Assembly (NCBI RefSeq): GCF_014656135.1
Contig: NZ_BNBV01000014.1
Coordinates: forward strand, 1-64,000
DNA from: Streptomyces thermodiastaticus
Lineage (GTDB): Bacteria > Actinomycetota > Actinomycetes > Streptomycetales > Streptomycetaceae
Direction of reading: 5' to 3'
Length of the DNA: 64,000 bases
Shown: piece by piece, positions 50,415 through 59,099 of the stretch
Position numbering within the stretch: position 1 is the stretch's first letter
Layout of the letters: each line of letters begins with the position of its first letter
The notes under the pieces: model-generated
Database searches by the model: none
Seen by the model: only the letters and a program-made list of their open reading frames with translations
What the model was told of the DNA's origin: nothing
Position numbers and translations under genes: made by a program

Positions 50415-51329
50415 TCAGCGCGGGTCGGCGGGTACCGGTACGAGCCGGTAGGCACCCTGGTGGGTGACGACGCGGCCGGCGGTGGGCGGCGCGAAGTGGG
50501 TGCCCAGGAGGAGGGTGTCGGTGCCGGCGAGCGATCCGAGCACCTCACGGCGGGTGGCTTCGGACCGCTCGGGGTCGATGTCGACACAGGCGCCGATGGC
50601 GGGGCGGGAGAGCTGGATCGGGTGATGGATGCAGTCGCCGGTGATCAGCGCCGTCCTGCCCCGGCTGGTCAGTTCGACGGCGAGGTGGCCGGGGGTGTGC
50701 CCCGGGGTGGGCACCAGACGCAGACCGGGGACGATCTCCACTCCGCCGCCGGGAACGTCGACGAGGTCGAGCAGCCCCGCTTCCTCGACGGGGATCACGG
50801 AGTCGCGGAACACCTGCGCACGCGCCTCGTCCATCGGGTATCCGGCCCAGAACTCCCGCTCGGTGCGGGCGGTGAGGTAGCGAGCGACAGGAAAGGTGGG
50901 GACCCAGGATCCCTCCACCAGGCGAGTGTTCCAGCCGACGTGGTCGGTGTGCAGGTGGGTGAGGATCACCAGGTCGACCGAGTCCGGTGAGAATCCGGCG
51001 GCGGTCAGGCGCTGGAGATAGTCGGTGTCGAGGTCGCGCCAGGCGGGATCGGCCCGCTTCTTGCCGTTGCCGATGCCGGTGTCCACCAGGATGCGCCGCC
51101 CGCCGACGGTGACCGCGAAGCTGTGGCTGTCGATGCGGAGGGCACCCTGGTCGTCGGCGAAATCGGGGCACAACCAGTCCTGTTCCGCGACGGCGTACGG
51201 GGTGGCGCCGGGCAGCAGCCACGCTCCGGTGGCGGGCGGCAGCGCAACCTCGTCGATGCGCTGGGCGGTGATCTCACCCACGGTCCAGGAGGGGATGGCG
51301 GCCGGACCGGACACCGGTCGAGCGGTCAT
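50415..51329 (-). CDS. MBL-fold metallohydrolase
   Basis: 304 aa metallo-beta-lactamase fold with the full metal set: THLHTDHVGW (HxHxDH), a His in TPGHTPGHLAV, Asp in ITGDCIHH and a final His in GTHFAPP. The lipase/lactonase-like length and long N-terminal strand region suggest a lactonase or ester hydrolase such as a quorum-quenching type, but this is not proven. It is divergent from the AtzG/amidase pair across a repeat-rich promoter region. Confidence 0.87.
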   Translation of the reverse strand: MTARPVSGPAAIPSWTVGEITAQRIDEVALPPATGAWLLPGATPYAVAEQDWLCPDFADDQGALRIDSHSFAVTVGGRRILVDTGIGNGKKRADPAWRDLDTDYLQRLTAAGFSPDSVDLVILTHLHTDHVGWNTRLVEGSWVPTFPVARYLTARTEREFWAGYPMDEARAQVFRDSVIPVEEAGLLDLVDVPGGGVEIVPGLRLVPTPGHTPGHLAVELTSRGRTALITGDCIHHPIQLSRPAIGACVDIDPERSEATRREVLGSLAGTDTLLLGTHFAPPTAGRVVTHQGAYRLVPVPADPR

Positions 51330-51350
51330 GACGTCTTCTCCTCACCTGCG

Positions 51351-51408
51351 CTAAACGCAATTCGTTTGCTTTAGGGCCCCGTAGGCCCTACAGTCCACTA
51401 ACGCAAAC
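51351..51408. promoter_or_regulatory. three CTAA-N2-GCAA type sites in divergent promoter
   Basis: CTAAACGCAA (51351-51360), its reverse-strand relative GTTTGCTTTAG (51364-51374) and CTAACGCAAAC (51398-51408) are three copies of one element; the last two are inverted copies differing at one base. Between them TAGGGCC and GGCCCTA (51372-51378, 51384-51390) form a perfect 7-bp stem. It controls the MBL gene, the amidase pair, or both. Confidence 0.6.
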
Positions 51409-51472
51409 ACTGAGCTTTTACGGCTGCGTGGTCGCTCCCCCGCAGCACCCGAGAAGGGAACCCCTCGAACCC

Positions 51473-51682
51473 ATGTCCTCACCCGGACTCACCCCGTGGG
51501 AGACGGCCCGCTGGGCCGCCCGCGCCGGGGTGCCGCTGCCGCCCGGCCGGCATGACGCGGTCGCGGCCGTCGTCCTGCACATCCACCGTGTCGTCGCGAT
51601 CCTGCGCGAACTGGACTTCGGCGACACCCCACCGGCCTCCGTCTACCACGCGGAAGAGGAGACACACCGTGCAGCCGTATGA
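51473..51682 (+). CDS. AtzG-like small amidase partner (DUF4089 type)
   Basis: 69 aa. Two helices (about 5-20 and 25-45, HDAVAAVVLHIHRVVAILREL) then an extended acidic tail with Pro and a Tyr-His-Ala-Glu-Glu end. It resembles small AtzG-type subunits that, like GatC, wrap around an amidase subunit. It overlaps the amidase GTG by 14 bases, as expected for a two-subunit enzyme. The ATG at 51473 has AAGGGAA about ten bases upstream. Function is based on size, pattern and position. Confidence 0.62.
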   Translation: MSSPGLTPWETARWAARAGVPLPPGRHDAVAAVVLHIHRVVAILRELDFGDTPPASVYHAEEETHRAAV

Positions 51683-53066
51683 GCTGACCCTGGCCCAGGC
51701 CGCCGAAGCACTGCGGTCCCGGCGGCTGTCCCCCGTCGAACTGCTGGACTCCGTCCTGGACCGCATGGAACAGGTGGAGCCGCACCTGCAGGCCTATGTC
51801 ACCGTCACCGCCGACCGCGCCCGCCGGGCCGCACGTGCGGCCGAGAAGGAGATCGCGGCCGGCCGCCACCGCGGTCCGCTGCACGGCATACCGATGGGGC
51901 TCAAAGACCTGATCGACGTCGTCGGCATGCCGACGTCGGCCGGTTCCCGGGTCAGGGCCGGACATCGCGCGCGGAGCGACAGCACGGTCGCCGCACGGCT
52001 GTCCGCGGCCGGAGCCGTCCTGGTCGGCAAGACCCACACCCACGAGTTCGCCTACGGCCTGATCACGCCGCAGACCCGCAACGCCTGGAGGGGCGACCGG
52101 GTGGCCGGCGGCTCCAGCGGCGGTTCCGCCGTCGCCGTCGCCGCGGGCACGGCCACCTTCGCCCTGGGCACCGACACCGGCGGCTCGATCCGCGTGCCCG
52201 CCGCGCTCAACGGAGTCGTCGGTCTCAAGCCGACCTACGGCCTGGTCCCGCTGCACGGCGTCACCCCCCTGTCCTGGTCGCTGGACCATGTCGGCCCGCT
52301 CACCCGCACCGTCGAGGACGCCGCCCTGGTGCTGACCGCCCTGGCGGGACACGACCCCCGCGACCCGACCTCCGTGGCCGGTCCCTCCGAGGACTACCGG
52401 CCCGGGGCGGATGCCGACCTGACCGGCCTGCGGGTGGGTGTGCCGCGCTCCTACTACTTCGACCACGTCGACCCCGAGGTCGAAGCCGCCGTCCGCGGCG
52501 CCCTCGACCGGCTGCAGGACCTCGGCGCACAGCTCGTCGAGATCGAGATCCCCCTGTCCCGCTACCTCCAGGCCACCCACTGGGGCCTGATGGTGCCCGA
52601 GGCCACCGCCTGCCACGAGGGCACCCTGCGCACCGTCCCCGACCACTATCAGGCCGACGTCCGCGTCCTGCTGGAGGCCGGTGCGCTGATGTCCGCCGCC
52701 GACTACCTGCGGGCCCAGCGCGCCCGCGCCCTGATGCGCCAGGAGTGGGCGCGCGTCCTGGCCGAGGTGGACCTGCTGGCCGCCCCCACCGTCCCGGTGA
52801 CCGCGGTGAAGGCCGGCCAGGAGACGGTCACCTGGGCCGACGGCACCGTCGAAGGGGTCGCCGACGCCTATGTACGCCTGTGCTCCCCCGCCAACATCAC
52901 CGGGTTCCCCTCCCTGTCCGTCCCCGTCGGCCACGACACGGCGGGGCTTCCGATCGGCATGCAGCTCCTCGCCCGCCCCCTCGGCGAGCGGGTGCTGCTG
53001 CGGGCCGGCCACGCCTACGAGCAGACACAGCCGGCACCGGCAGGGGCGCTCGCACCGGTCACCTGA
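51669..53066 (+). CDS. amidase-signature hydrolase, AtzE/GatA-like
   Basis: 465 aa with the complete Ser-Ser-Lys triad: the Lys lies in GIPMGLKDLID, the cis-Ser and nucleophile in VAGGSSGGSAVAVAAG and DTGGSIRVPAALNG. It hydrolyses an amide; candidates are carboxybiuret- or allophanate-like compounds if the small upstream protein is truly AtzG-like, otherwise an aryl or aliphatic amide. GTG 51669 gives the family-typical MQPYELTLAQA start. It is followed 112 bases later by a TetR gene. Confidence 0.87.
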   Translation: MQPYELTLAQAAEALRSRRLSPVELLDSVLDRMEQVEPHLQAYVTVTADRARRAARAAEKEIAAGRHRGPLHGIPMGLKDLIDVVGMPTSAGSRVRAGHRARSDSTVAARLSAAGAVLVGKTHTHEFAYGLITPQTRNAWRGDRVAGGSSGGSAVAVAAGTATFALGTDTGGSIRVPAALNGVVGLKPTYGLVPLHGVTPLSWSLDHVGPLTRTVEDAALVLTALAGHDPRDPTSVAGPSEDYRPGADADLTGLRVGVPRSYYFDHVDPEVEAAVRGALDRLQDLGAQLVEIEIPLSRYLQATHWGLMVPEATACHEGTLRTVPDHYQADVRVLLEAGALMSAADYLRAQRARALMRQEWARVLAEVDLLAAPTVPVTAVKAGQETVTWADGTVEGVADAYVRLCSPANITGFPSLSVPVGHDTAGLPIGMQLLARPLGERVLLRAGHAYEQTQPAPAGALAPVT

Positions 53067-53178
53067 AGCCGCACGCCGGCCGGAGGCGTGCGGCACATGC
53101 GGCGCACGGCGGCCGGGGCGTTGCGGCACATGCGGCCGTCACACTGTCACCAGCAGACGCAAAGACGTGGCTCTTAAG

Positions 53179-53751
53179 ATGAGCCCCATGAGCAGGCAGA
53201 TGGTGCGTCCCGGCGGGCGCAGCGCCCGGGTCCAGGCGGCCGTGCACGCGGCCGTGCGGGACCTGTCCGCGGAGGTGGGGCGCGACGCCCTGACGGTCCC
53301 GCTGGTCGCCCAGCGCGCCGGGGTGACCCCGTCGACGATCTACCGCCGCTGGGGGGATCTGCGCGAACTGCTGTCGGACGTCGCCGTCGAACGCCTGCGG
53401 CCCGAGGGGACTCCCGAGGACCACGGGTCTCTCGGCCGCGACCTGACCGCCTGGGCCGAGCAGTTCCTCGACGAGATGGCCTCCCCCACCGGCCGCGCCT
53501 ACATCCGGGACGCCCTGCTCGGCGACCCCGACGGCGGCAACGCGGGCCGCTGCTCCGCCTACGCCGCCGACCATATCCGGGCCATCGTCACCCGTGCGGC
53601 CGAGCGCGGGGAGGAGGCCCCGGACGTCGAGACGGTCATGGACGTCGTCGTCGCCCCGCTGATGTATCGCATCCTCTTCCGCCCCGACGGACTGGACACC
53701 GCCTTCGCGCGGCGCCTCGTCGCACGGCTTCTCGGCTCGGACGAGGTGTGA
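53179..53751 (+). CDS. TetR-family transcriptional regulator
   Basis: 190 aa. HTH at about 15-60 (VPLVAQRAGVTPSTIYRRWG) and a TetR ligand domain with a DALLGDPDGG turn seen in one actinobacterial subgroup. The start may be ATG 53179 or ATG 53188. It is downstream of the amidase pair on the same strand and could govern it through the CTAA/GCAA sites. Confidence 0.87.
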   Translation: MSPMSRQMVRPGGRSARVQAAVHAAVRDLSAEVGRDALTVPLVAQRAGVTPSTIYRRWGDLRELLSDVAVERLRPEGTPEDHGSLGRDLTAWAEQFLDEMASPTGRAYIRDALLGDPDGGNAGRCSAYAADHIRAIVTRAAERGEEAPDVETVMDVVVAPLMYRILFRPDGLDTAFARRLVARLLGSDEV

Positions 53752-53765
53752 ACGTGCGTGACTCG

Positions 53766-53785
53766 CCCGGTGGCTGGGCACCGGG
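53766..53785. terminator. short hairpin between convergent TetR and GNAT genes
   Basis: CCCGGTG (53766-53772) and CACCGGG (53779-53785) form a 7-bp stem with a 6-base loop, 14 bases after the TetR stop and 36 bases beyond the convergent gene end. Confidence 0.55.
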
Positions 53786-53821
53786 TGGCGGGGTGTCCCC
53801 ACGCAGCCGGGCCGCCGAGGT

Positions 53822-54589
53822 TCACGCGGTGGCCGGCTTCACCTCGTGCCGGACCCACACGTTCGGCTCGACGTAGACCGCCCGGTCGTGTCCGGTGTCG
53901 CAGTGCACCGGGACGAGGGCGCCCGGCACGTCGACGGGACCGTCCTCGGTGAAGGGCAGGCCGGTCCACTCCCGCCACTGGGCCAGCGACCCGCTGACCG
54001 TCATCGAGGCCGGAGCGATCTTTACGATGCTGCCGCCCGCTTTGACGTGCACCCGGAGCCACGGGTCGGCCGGCAGCAGGTCGTCGCGCCGCCGGCGGAG
54101 GTAGTCGGCCATGGGAACACGCGGTGCGCGATGCTTGGCGTTGGGACGGACCGGAGCCATCAGCACGTCGTGCCCCTGCCGGGCGACGGCGTCCTTCATC
54201 GCGGCCAGCATGCGGGAGGACAGTCCGCGGCCGAGGTAGTCGGTGTCGATGGTGATCTCCAGCGCACTGGCCGCGGTCGTCCGGCACGCGCGGCGCCGGT
54301 CGCGGAACGCCCACACCAGTACCTGGTCCCAGCCCGTGTCCGGCGTCGCGGAACGGCCGTCGCCGTCGGCGTCGAACGGCACACTCAGTCCGCGGGCCAC
54401 CACACGCTCACCGTCCGTCGCGACCACGCAGTAGTCCGGGAACTCCCCGGCCACCTGGTTCAGGAGCGCCGCCCCGGCCTGGTCGTGCGCTATGAACTCC
54501 GGCCAGATGTGCGTGATCTCGTAGATCCGGGGCACCAGCGACGGGCGCTCGGCCAGCGAGGTGATCACGATGTCGTCCACAACCGTCAT
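53822..54589 (-). CDS. GNAT-like N-acetyltransferase
   Basis: 255 aa. The central part has an acyl-CoA-binding region (YLGRGLSSRMLAAMKDAV, about 120-137) of GNAT form, preceded by AASALEITID. A C-terminal extension with PFTEDGPVDVPGALVPV and YVEPNVWVRHEV is unlike small GNATs and common in a streptomycete group of unknown substrate. ATG 54589. No operon partner. Confidence 0.78.
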   Translation of the reverse strand: MTVVDDIVITSLAERPSLVPRIYEITHIWPEFIAHDQAGAALLNQVAGEFPDYCVVATDGERVVARGLSVPFDADGDGRSATPDTGWDQVLVWAFRDRRRACRTTAASALEITIDTDYLGRGLSSRMLAAMKDAVARQGHDVLMAPVRPNAKHRAPRVPMADYLRRRRDDLLPADPWLRVHVKAGGSIVKIAPASMTVSGSLAQWREWTGLPFTEDGPVDVPGALVPVHCDTGHDRAVYVEPNVWVRHEVKPATA

Positions 54590-54743
54590 GCGAGGACGAT
54601 GGCATGCCGACAGGCACGGCTGCTACGGAGTTTCGTGTGCGGCCGGGTGACCGTGCGACACGTGCGACCAGGGCCGGATGCGGTGCGCCGCATCCGGCCG
54701 GACGACGGGCGCGGCCCAGGAGTGCGAGCCGGCCGGGTGTCCG

Positions 54744-55145
54744 TCACCTCACACGTGGTTGCCGTGGGCTTCGGCCACAGCATGCCCAGCGGCGGGTGCG
54801 GGCGGCGAACTCGTCGCCGTCGGGGTCGAGCGGCATCGTCCGGCCGTCCTCGCCTCCCGGGCTGCCGGTGCGCGTCGCGCCGAAGGCGAGCAGGTGGTCC
54901 AGCTGTGCGTTCCGGTCCGCGCCGACGGGGAGTGCCGGCTCGAAGCGCAGCCGGTCGGTGCCGGTTTCCGGCGCGACCGGAGGGCCGCCCCAGGTGATCT
55001 TCGTGCCGCCGTCCGGCGACTGGATCGCGGTCTCCTCGTCCTGGCCGCGGCACGCGAGGCGACCGCAGCGGCGTGGGTGCACCCGGCGGTCGTCGCAGGC
55101 CAGGCGGTGTTCCGAGGGACACGGGAGGCCGGCGGGACGCGACAT
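54744..55145 (-). pseudogene. remnant of a VOC-family protein
   Basis: The frame keeps the C-terminal half of a VOC/glyoxalase-like protein: TDRLRFEPALPVGADRN aligns with the usual NRLHLDL segment, LDHLLAFGATR with the helix before the last module, and DPDGDEFAA with the DPEGNEFCV ending. The N-terminal module and the first metal-ligand region are missing, and the start side is Cys/Arg-rich and not family-like. It is read as a decayed gene; a short functional protein cannot be ruled out. Confidence 0.45.
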
Positions 55146-55179
55146 CAGTCGGGGAGACTCCGCATTGTCCCAGGTTGGC

Positions 55180-55209
55180 TTGCAGGAAAGTTGAGTTGCG
55201 TCGTATAAG
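55180..55209 (+). promoter_or_regulatory. promoter of the debranching-like gene
   Basis: TTGCAG (55180-55185), an 18-base spacer and TATAAG (55204-55209) stand out in a GC-rich background. Transcription would begin near 55216, leaving a 35-base leader with GGGGAAGG before the ATG at 55251. Confidence 0.55.
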
Positions 55210-55250
55210 AAATCCCGGTCGAATCGTCTTTCTCCTGGGGAAGGTGATCG

Positions 55251-57395
55251 ATGGGCGAGGGCTGGACGTTCGCCGGCGAGGCGTCAGGCAGCAGCGACCT
55301 GGTGACGCTGCTCGAAGGGTCGTCGTTCTGCCTGTCCGAGCGGGGCGGGGATATCGTGGCGGGCACCCCTCAGGGGCTCTTCCACCGCGACACCCGCATC
55401 CTGTCCGCCTGGCACCTGCGGCTGGACGACGAGGAGGTCGATCCCCTCACCGTCATCGCGCAGGAGCCGTACGAGGCGCTGTTCCTCGGCCGGGCCCGGC
55501 CCCGCCCGGGACGCAGCGAGGCCACCGTGCTGGTGGAGCGTCACCGGTTCGTGGGGGCGGGCATGCGTGAGGACCTGGTGCTGCGCAATCTCGGCAACGA
55601 GGCCGCCGCCTGTCATCTCACGCTGCGTGTCGAGGCCGACTTCGCCGACCTGTTCGAGGTGAAGGAGGGCCGGGTCCAGCCGCGCGGCCAGTACGGTGTC
55701 GACTACGGCGACGGCGTGCTGGCGATGACCCGTCACCATCACGGACAGAGCCGCGGGGTGCGCATCGTGGCGCAGGACGCCGTGTGCTGCCCCGGGCAGC
55801 TCACCTTCCGTCCCGTGGTGCCGCCGCGGGGCACCTGGCGGGCGTCCGTGCTGGTCACGCCCGTCGTCGACGGTGCGGAGACGCCGACCTCGTTCCCGCT
55901 GGAGAGCCCGCTGGAGCAGGCCGCGCCGTCCGTGCGGACCAGCGCCTGGCGCCAGTCCGGTCCCCGCGTCCACACCCGCGACGAGTCGCTGTCGCACACC
56001 CTGCGCCGCAGCTGCCAGGACCTCGGAGCGCTGCGGATCTTCGACCCGGAGCGTCCGGACACCCCCGTGGTGGCGGCCGGAGCGCCCTGGTTCATGGCGC
56101 TGTTCGGCCGTGACTCCGTCCTCACCGCGCTGATGGCGCTGCCGCTGGATCCCCAGCTGGCGCTCGGCACCGCACGTGTCCTCGCCCGTCACCAGGGCAC
56201 CGCCAGCGACCCGGTCACCGAGGAGGAGCCCGGGAAGATCCCGCACGAGCTGCGGTTCGGGGTGGAGGCGTCCCTCGCGCTCGGCGGCACGGTGTACTAC
56301 GGCACCGTCGACGCCACCCCGCTGTTCGTGATGCTGCTCGGCGAGCTGTGCCGGTGGGGCGTCGACGCGGACGCGGTACGGGAGTTGCTGCCGCACGCGG
56401 ACCGGGCGCTGGCCTGGATCGAGAAGTACGGCGACCGCGACGGCGACGGGTTCGTGGAGTACCGCAGGTCCACCGACCGGGGCCTGGCCAACCAGGGCTG
56501 GAAGGACTCCTGGGACGGCGTCAACGGTGCCGACGGCAGGATCGCCGAACCGCCGGTCGCCCTGTGCGAGGTGCAGGGGTATGTGCACGCCGCCTACCGT
56601 GCGCGGGCTCTGCTCGCCGAGCACCTGGAGCACGACACCGCGGGGGCGGCCCGCTGGCGGGAGCGGGCGCGGCAGCTCAGGGAGCGTTTCGACGCGGCGT
56701 TCTGGCTGCCCGGCCGCGGCTGGTACGCCGAGGCGCTCGACGGCGCCAAACGTCCGGTCGACGCGCTCGCGTCCAACATGGGGCACTGTCTGTGGACCGG
56801 CATCGCCGGCCCCGGGCGCGCGCGGACCGTGGCCGAGAAGCTGCTGTCGCCCGAGATGTTCAGCGGCTGGGGTGTGCGCACCATCGCCACCACGATGGCC
56901 GCCTACAACCCGATGAGCTACCACAACGGCTCGGTGTGGCCGCACGACAGCGGCATCGTCGCCGCCGGGCTGATGCGCTACGGCTTCACCGCTCACGCCC
57001 GCCGCATCGCCGAGGCCGTGCTGGACGCGGCGGCGGCCTTCGGCGGGCGGCTGCCGGAGCTGCTGTGCGGCTTCGACCGGGCCGAGTACGCGCGCCCGGT
57101 GCCCTACCCCGCGGCGTGCTCGCCGCAGGCCTGGGCCTCGGCCACCCCGCTGCATCTGCTGCGGGTGCTGCTGGGCGCCGAGGTGTGCCTGCCCCACGGC
57201 GTGCTGCGGGTGCGCCCGAACCTGCCCGATGCCTTCCTGCCCCTGCGCATCACCGACATCCCGCTCGGTGTGGCCCGCGCGAGCCTCACCGTGCGCCGCG
57301 GCGGCCGGGTGGAGATCAGCGGCCTGCCGTCCGGGCTGCGGCTCACGGACGAGGCCTGCCCGTGCACGGCCGTCGACCCTCCGCCCGCCTCCTGA
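55251..57395 (+). CDS. glycogen-debranching-like amylo-alpha-1,6-glucosidase
   Basis: 714 aa. The N-terminal debranching-type beta domain (about 15-205, LLEGSSFCLSERGGDIVAGT) joins an (alpha/alpha)6 barrel with GAPWFMALFGRDSVLTALM, QGWKDSWDGVN and NPMSYHNGSVWPHDSGIVAAG. These are seen in GH133/GH15-like proteins of actinomycetes and cyanobacteria that are annotated as amylo-alpha-1,6-glucosidases. No signal peptide, so it acts on internal glucan or trehalose-like polymers. A GT4 gene follows 275 bases later and a shared glycan role is likely. A small GCCGCGG/CCGCGGC hairpin lies at 57467-57490 between them. Confidence 0.85.
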   Translation: MGEGWTFAGEASGSSDLVTLLEGSSFCLSERGGDIVAGTPQGLFHRDTRILSAWHLRLDDEEVDPLTVIAQEPYEALFLGRARPRPGRSEATVLVERHRFVGAGMREDLVLRNLGNEAAACHLTLRVEADFADLFEVKEGRVQPRGQYGVDYGDGVLAMTRHHHGQSRGVRIVAQDAVCCPGQLTFRPVVPPRGTWRASVLVTPVVDGAETPTSFPLESPLEQAAPSVRTSAWRQSGPRVHTRDESLSHTLRRSCQDLGALRIFDPERPDTPVVAAGAPWFMALFGRDSVLTALMALPLDPQLALGTARVLARHQGTASDPVTEEEPGKIPHELRFGVEASLALGGTVYYGTVDATPLFVMLLGELCRWGVDADAVRELLPHADRALAWIEKYGDRDGDGFVEYRRSTDRGLANQGWKDSWDGVNGADGRIAEPPVALCEVQGYVHAAYRARALLAEHLEHDTAGAARWRERARQLRERFDAAFWLPGRGWYAEALDGAKRPVDALASNMGHCLWTGIAGPGRARTVAEKLLSPEMFSGWGVRTIATTMAAYNPMSYHNGSVWPHDSGIVAAGLMRYGFTAHARRIAEAVLDAAAAFGGRLPELLCGFDRAEYARPVPYPAACSPQAWASATPLHLLRVLLGAEVCLPHGVLRVRPNLPDAFLPLRITDIPLGVARASLTVRRGGRVEISGLPSGLRLTDEACPCTAVDPPPAS

Positions 57396-57670
57396 CGGCC
57401 CTCGCCTCAGACCTTCTGTCCCTGTCGCATCCGTGATCCGGCGCCGGCCGGCCGTGTGCGACCCGCGCCGCGGCCGACGCCGTCCGCGGCCCGCTTACTC
57501 ACCATCCACTCGCCCCTGCTCGCGGACAGGCCACGGCACGCCGTGGCGCGGCGGAACCGTGCCCTGCCCGCGGTCGGCGGGCGCGCGTCCGCCGACTCGT
57601 GGTCCTCCGACGGCTCCGACGACGCCCCGGAGCACCCGGCCGGCGGGCCGAGGACGAAAGGAGTCTTCCC

Positions 57671-58774
57671 GTGAGCAACCGGCCGCTTCGTATCGCCATG
57701 GTCGCGCCGCCGTGGTTCGAGCTTCCGCCGCGCGGCTACGGAGGCATCGAGGCGATGTGTGCCGACCTCACCGACGCCCTGGTCGACCGCGGCCACGACG
57801 TCACCCTGATCGCCGCCGGCCGCAACGGCACCCGGGCGCACCGGATGCTGCGCACCTACGACCTGCCGCAGGGCTCGCGGCTGGGCGAACCGCTGCCGGA
57901 GGTGCTGCACGCCGCGGCCACCGCCCGGCTGCTGGAGGACCTCGACGTGGACGTCGTGCACGACCACACGCTCGCCGGTCCGCTGCTCGCCCGCGGCCAC
58001 CGGGTGCCCACGGTGGTCACCACCCACGGGCCGCTGGACGGCGAGCCCGGCGACTACTACCGGCACCTGGGCGGCAGCGTGCACCTGGTGGCGATCTCGC
58101 AGTCGCAGCGGTCCCAGGCCCCGGATCTGAACTGGGCGGGCACCGTGCACAACGCGCTGCGCGCCGCCGACTTCCCCTACCGCCGCGACAAGGAGGACTG
58201 GGTCTTCTTCCTTGGCCGCTGCACCCCGGACAAGGGCATGCACCTGGCGATCGACGCGGCTGTCGCCGCCGGCCGGAAGATCAAGCTCGCCGCCAAGTGC
58301 AACGAGCCGGCCGAGCGCGCCTACTTCGAGGCCGAGATCGAGCCGCGGCTGGGCCCGGGCGTCGAGTGGCTGGGCGAGGTCACCGGCGACCGCAAGAAGC
58401 GCCTGCTGGCCCGGGCGCGCTGCCTGGTGTTCCCGCTGCAGTGGGAGGAACCGTTCGGCATGGTGATGATCGAGGCCATGGTGTGCGGCACTCCCGTGGT
58501 GACGCTGCGCCGGGGCTCGGTGCCGGAGGTCGTGGTGGACGGGGTGACCGGCCTGGTCCGCGAGGACGCCGCCGACCTGCCCGACGCCATCGAACAAGTG
58601 TCCGTCATCGATCCGCGGGCCTGCCGGGACCATGTGATCGACCACTTCCAGCCGGAGACCATGGCGGCCGGCTACGAGGCCGTCTACCGCAAGGTGCTCG
58701 AGGCCCGCACCCCGGCTCCGGCGGCCCCGCTCAGCTCTCCGCCGGCCCAGCAGGGCATGCGGCCGGTGGCCTGA
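57671..58774 (+). CDS. glycosyltransferase family 4 protein
   Basis: 367 aa GT-B fold. The N-terminal half opens with the glycine-rich GYGGIEAM loop and HDHTLAGPLLARGH; the C-terminal half has GRCTPDKGM for nucleotide-phosphate binding and PLQWEEPFGMVMIEAM with the E-x7-E pair. GTG 57671 is preceded by AAAGGAG at seven bases. Retaining transfer from a nucleotide sugar is expected; the acceptor is unknown. It travels with the debranching-like gene and may be part of a stress-polysaccharide or glycogen side pathway. Confidence 0.87.
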   Translation: MSNRPLRIAMVAPPWFELPPRGYGGIEAMCADLTDALVDRGHDVTLIAAGRNGTRAHRMLRTYDLPQGSRLGEPLPEVLHAAATARLLEDLDVDVVHDHTLAGPLLARGHRVPTVVTTHGPLDGEPGDYYRHLGGSVHLVAISQSQRSQAPDLNWAGTVHNALRAADFPYRRDKEDWVFFLGRCTPDKGMHLAIDAAVAAGRKIKLAAKCNEPAERAYFEAEIEPRLGPGVEWLGEVTGDRKKRLLARARCLVFPLQWEEPFGMVMIEAMVCGTPVVTLRRGSVPEVVVDGVTGLVREDAADLPDAIEQVSVIDPRACRDHVIDHFQPETMAAGYEAVYRKVLEARTPAPAAPLSSPPAQQGMRPVA

Positions 58775-59099
58775 CCGGACACCCGGCGGTGCGCTGGGTG
58801 CCGCCGGTGTGTCATCGGTGTGCCGGGGCGGCGTGGCGTGCGGTGGTGCGGGCCGGACCGCCGCACGCCGCGCCGGACGCCGCCCGGCCGGGGTGCGCCG
58901 CGCCTGGCGCGGGACATGGCCGGCCGGGTGCGGCCCCGGACCGGCCGGAGCACGGGGTCCGTCCCGCGGACCGCTCGCACCGGCGACCCGGGACTCACGG
59001 GGATCCCGGACCGCTGTGGCGGCCGGGCCGCTTTCGCGGTAGACCGGTCTGCAGCGCCGTCTCTTCCCCGGCGCTCCCGGCGGCGGAAGGCCGACGATC
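58775..59099. other. intergenic region before the exporter gene
   Basis: 325 very GC-rich bases without a convincing gene. An imperfect inverted repeat (ACCCGGCGG with CCGCCGGTGT, near 58787-58811) just after the GT4 stop may terminate it. I see no clear promoter for the exporter. Confidence 0.4.

Larger units (their letters stand above)
54590..55250. other. interval with a VOC remnant and a promoter
   Basis: About 660 bases between the divergent GNAT and debranching-like genes. The left third shows nothing I can support; 54744-55145 on the minus strand carries the VOC-like remnant; 55180-55209 is a plausible promoter for the gene at 55251. Confidence 0.5.

Noticed and set aside
41700..55000. 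A secondary-metabolite gene cluster in the regulator-rich part
   Set aside because: SDR, VOC, PNPOx-like and MBL genes are present, but there is no synthase, cyclase or NRPS/PKS gene and the genes form separate small modules.
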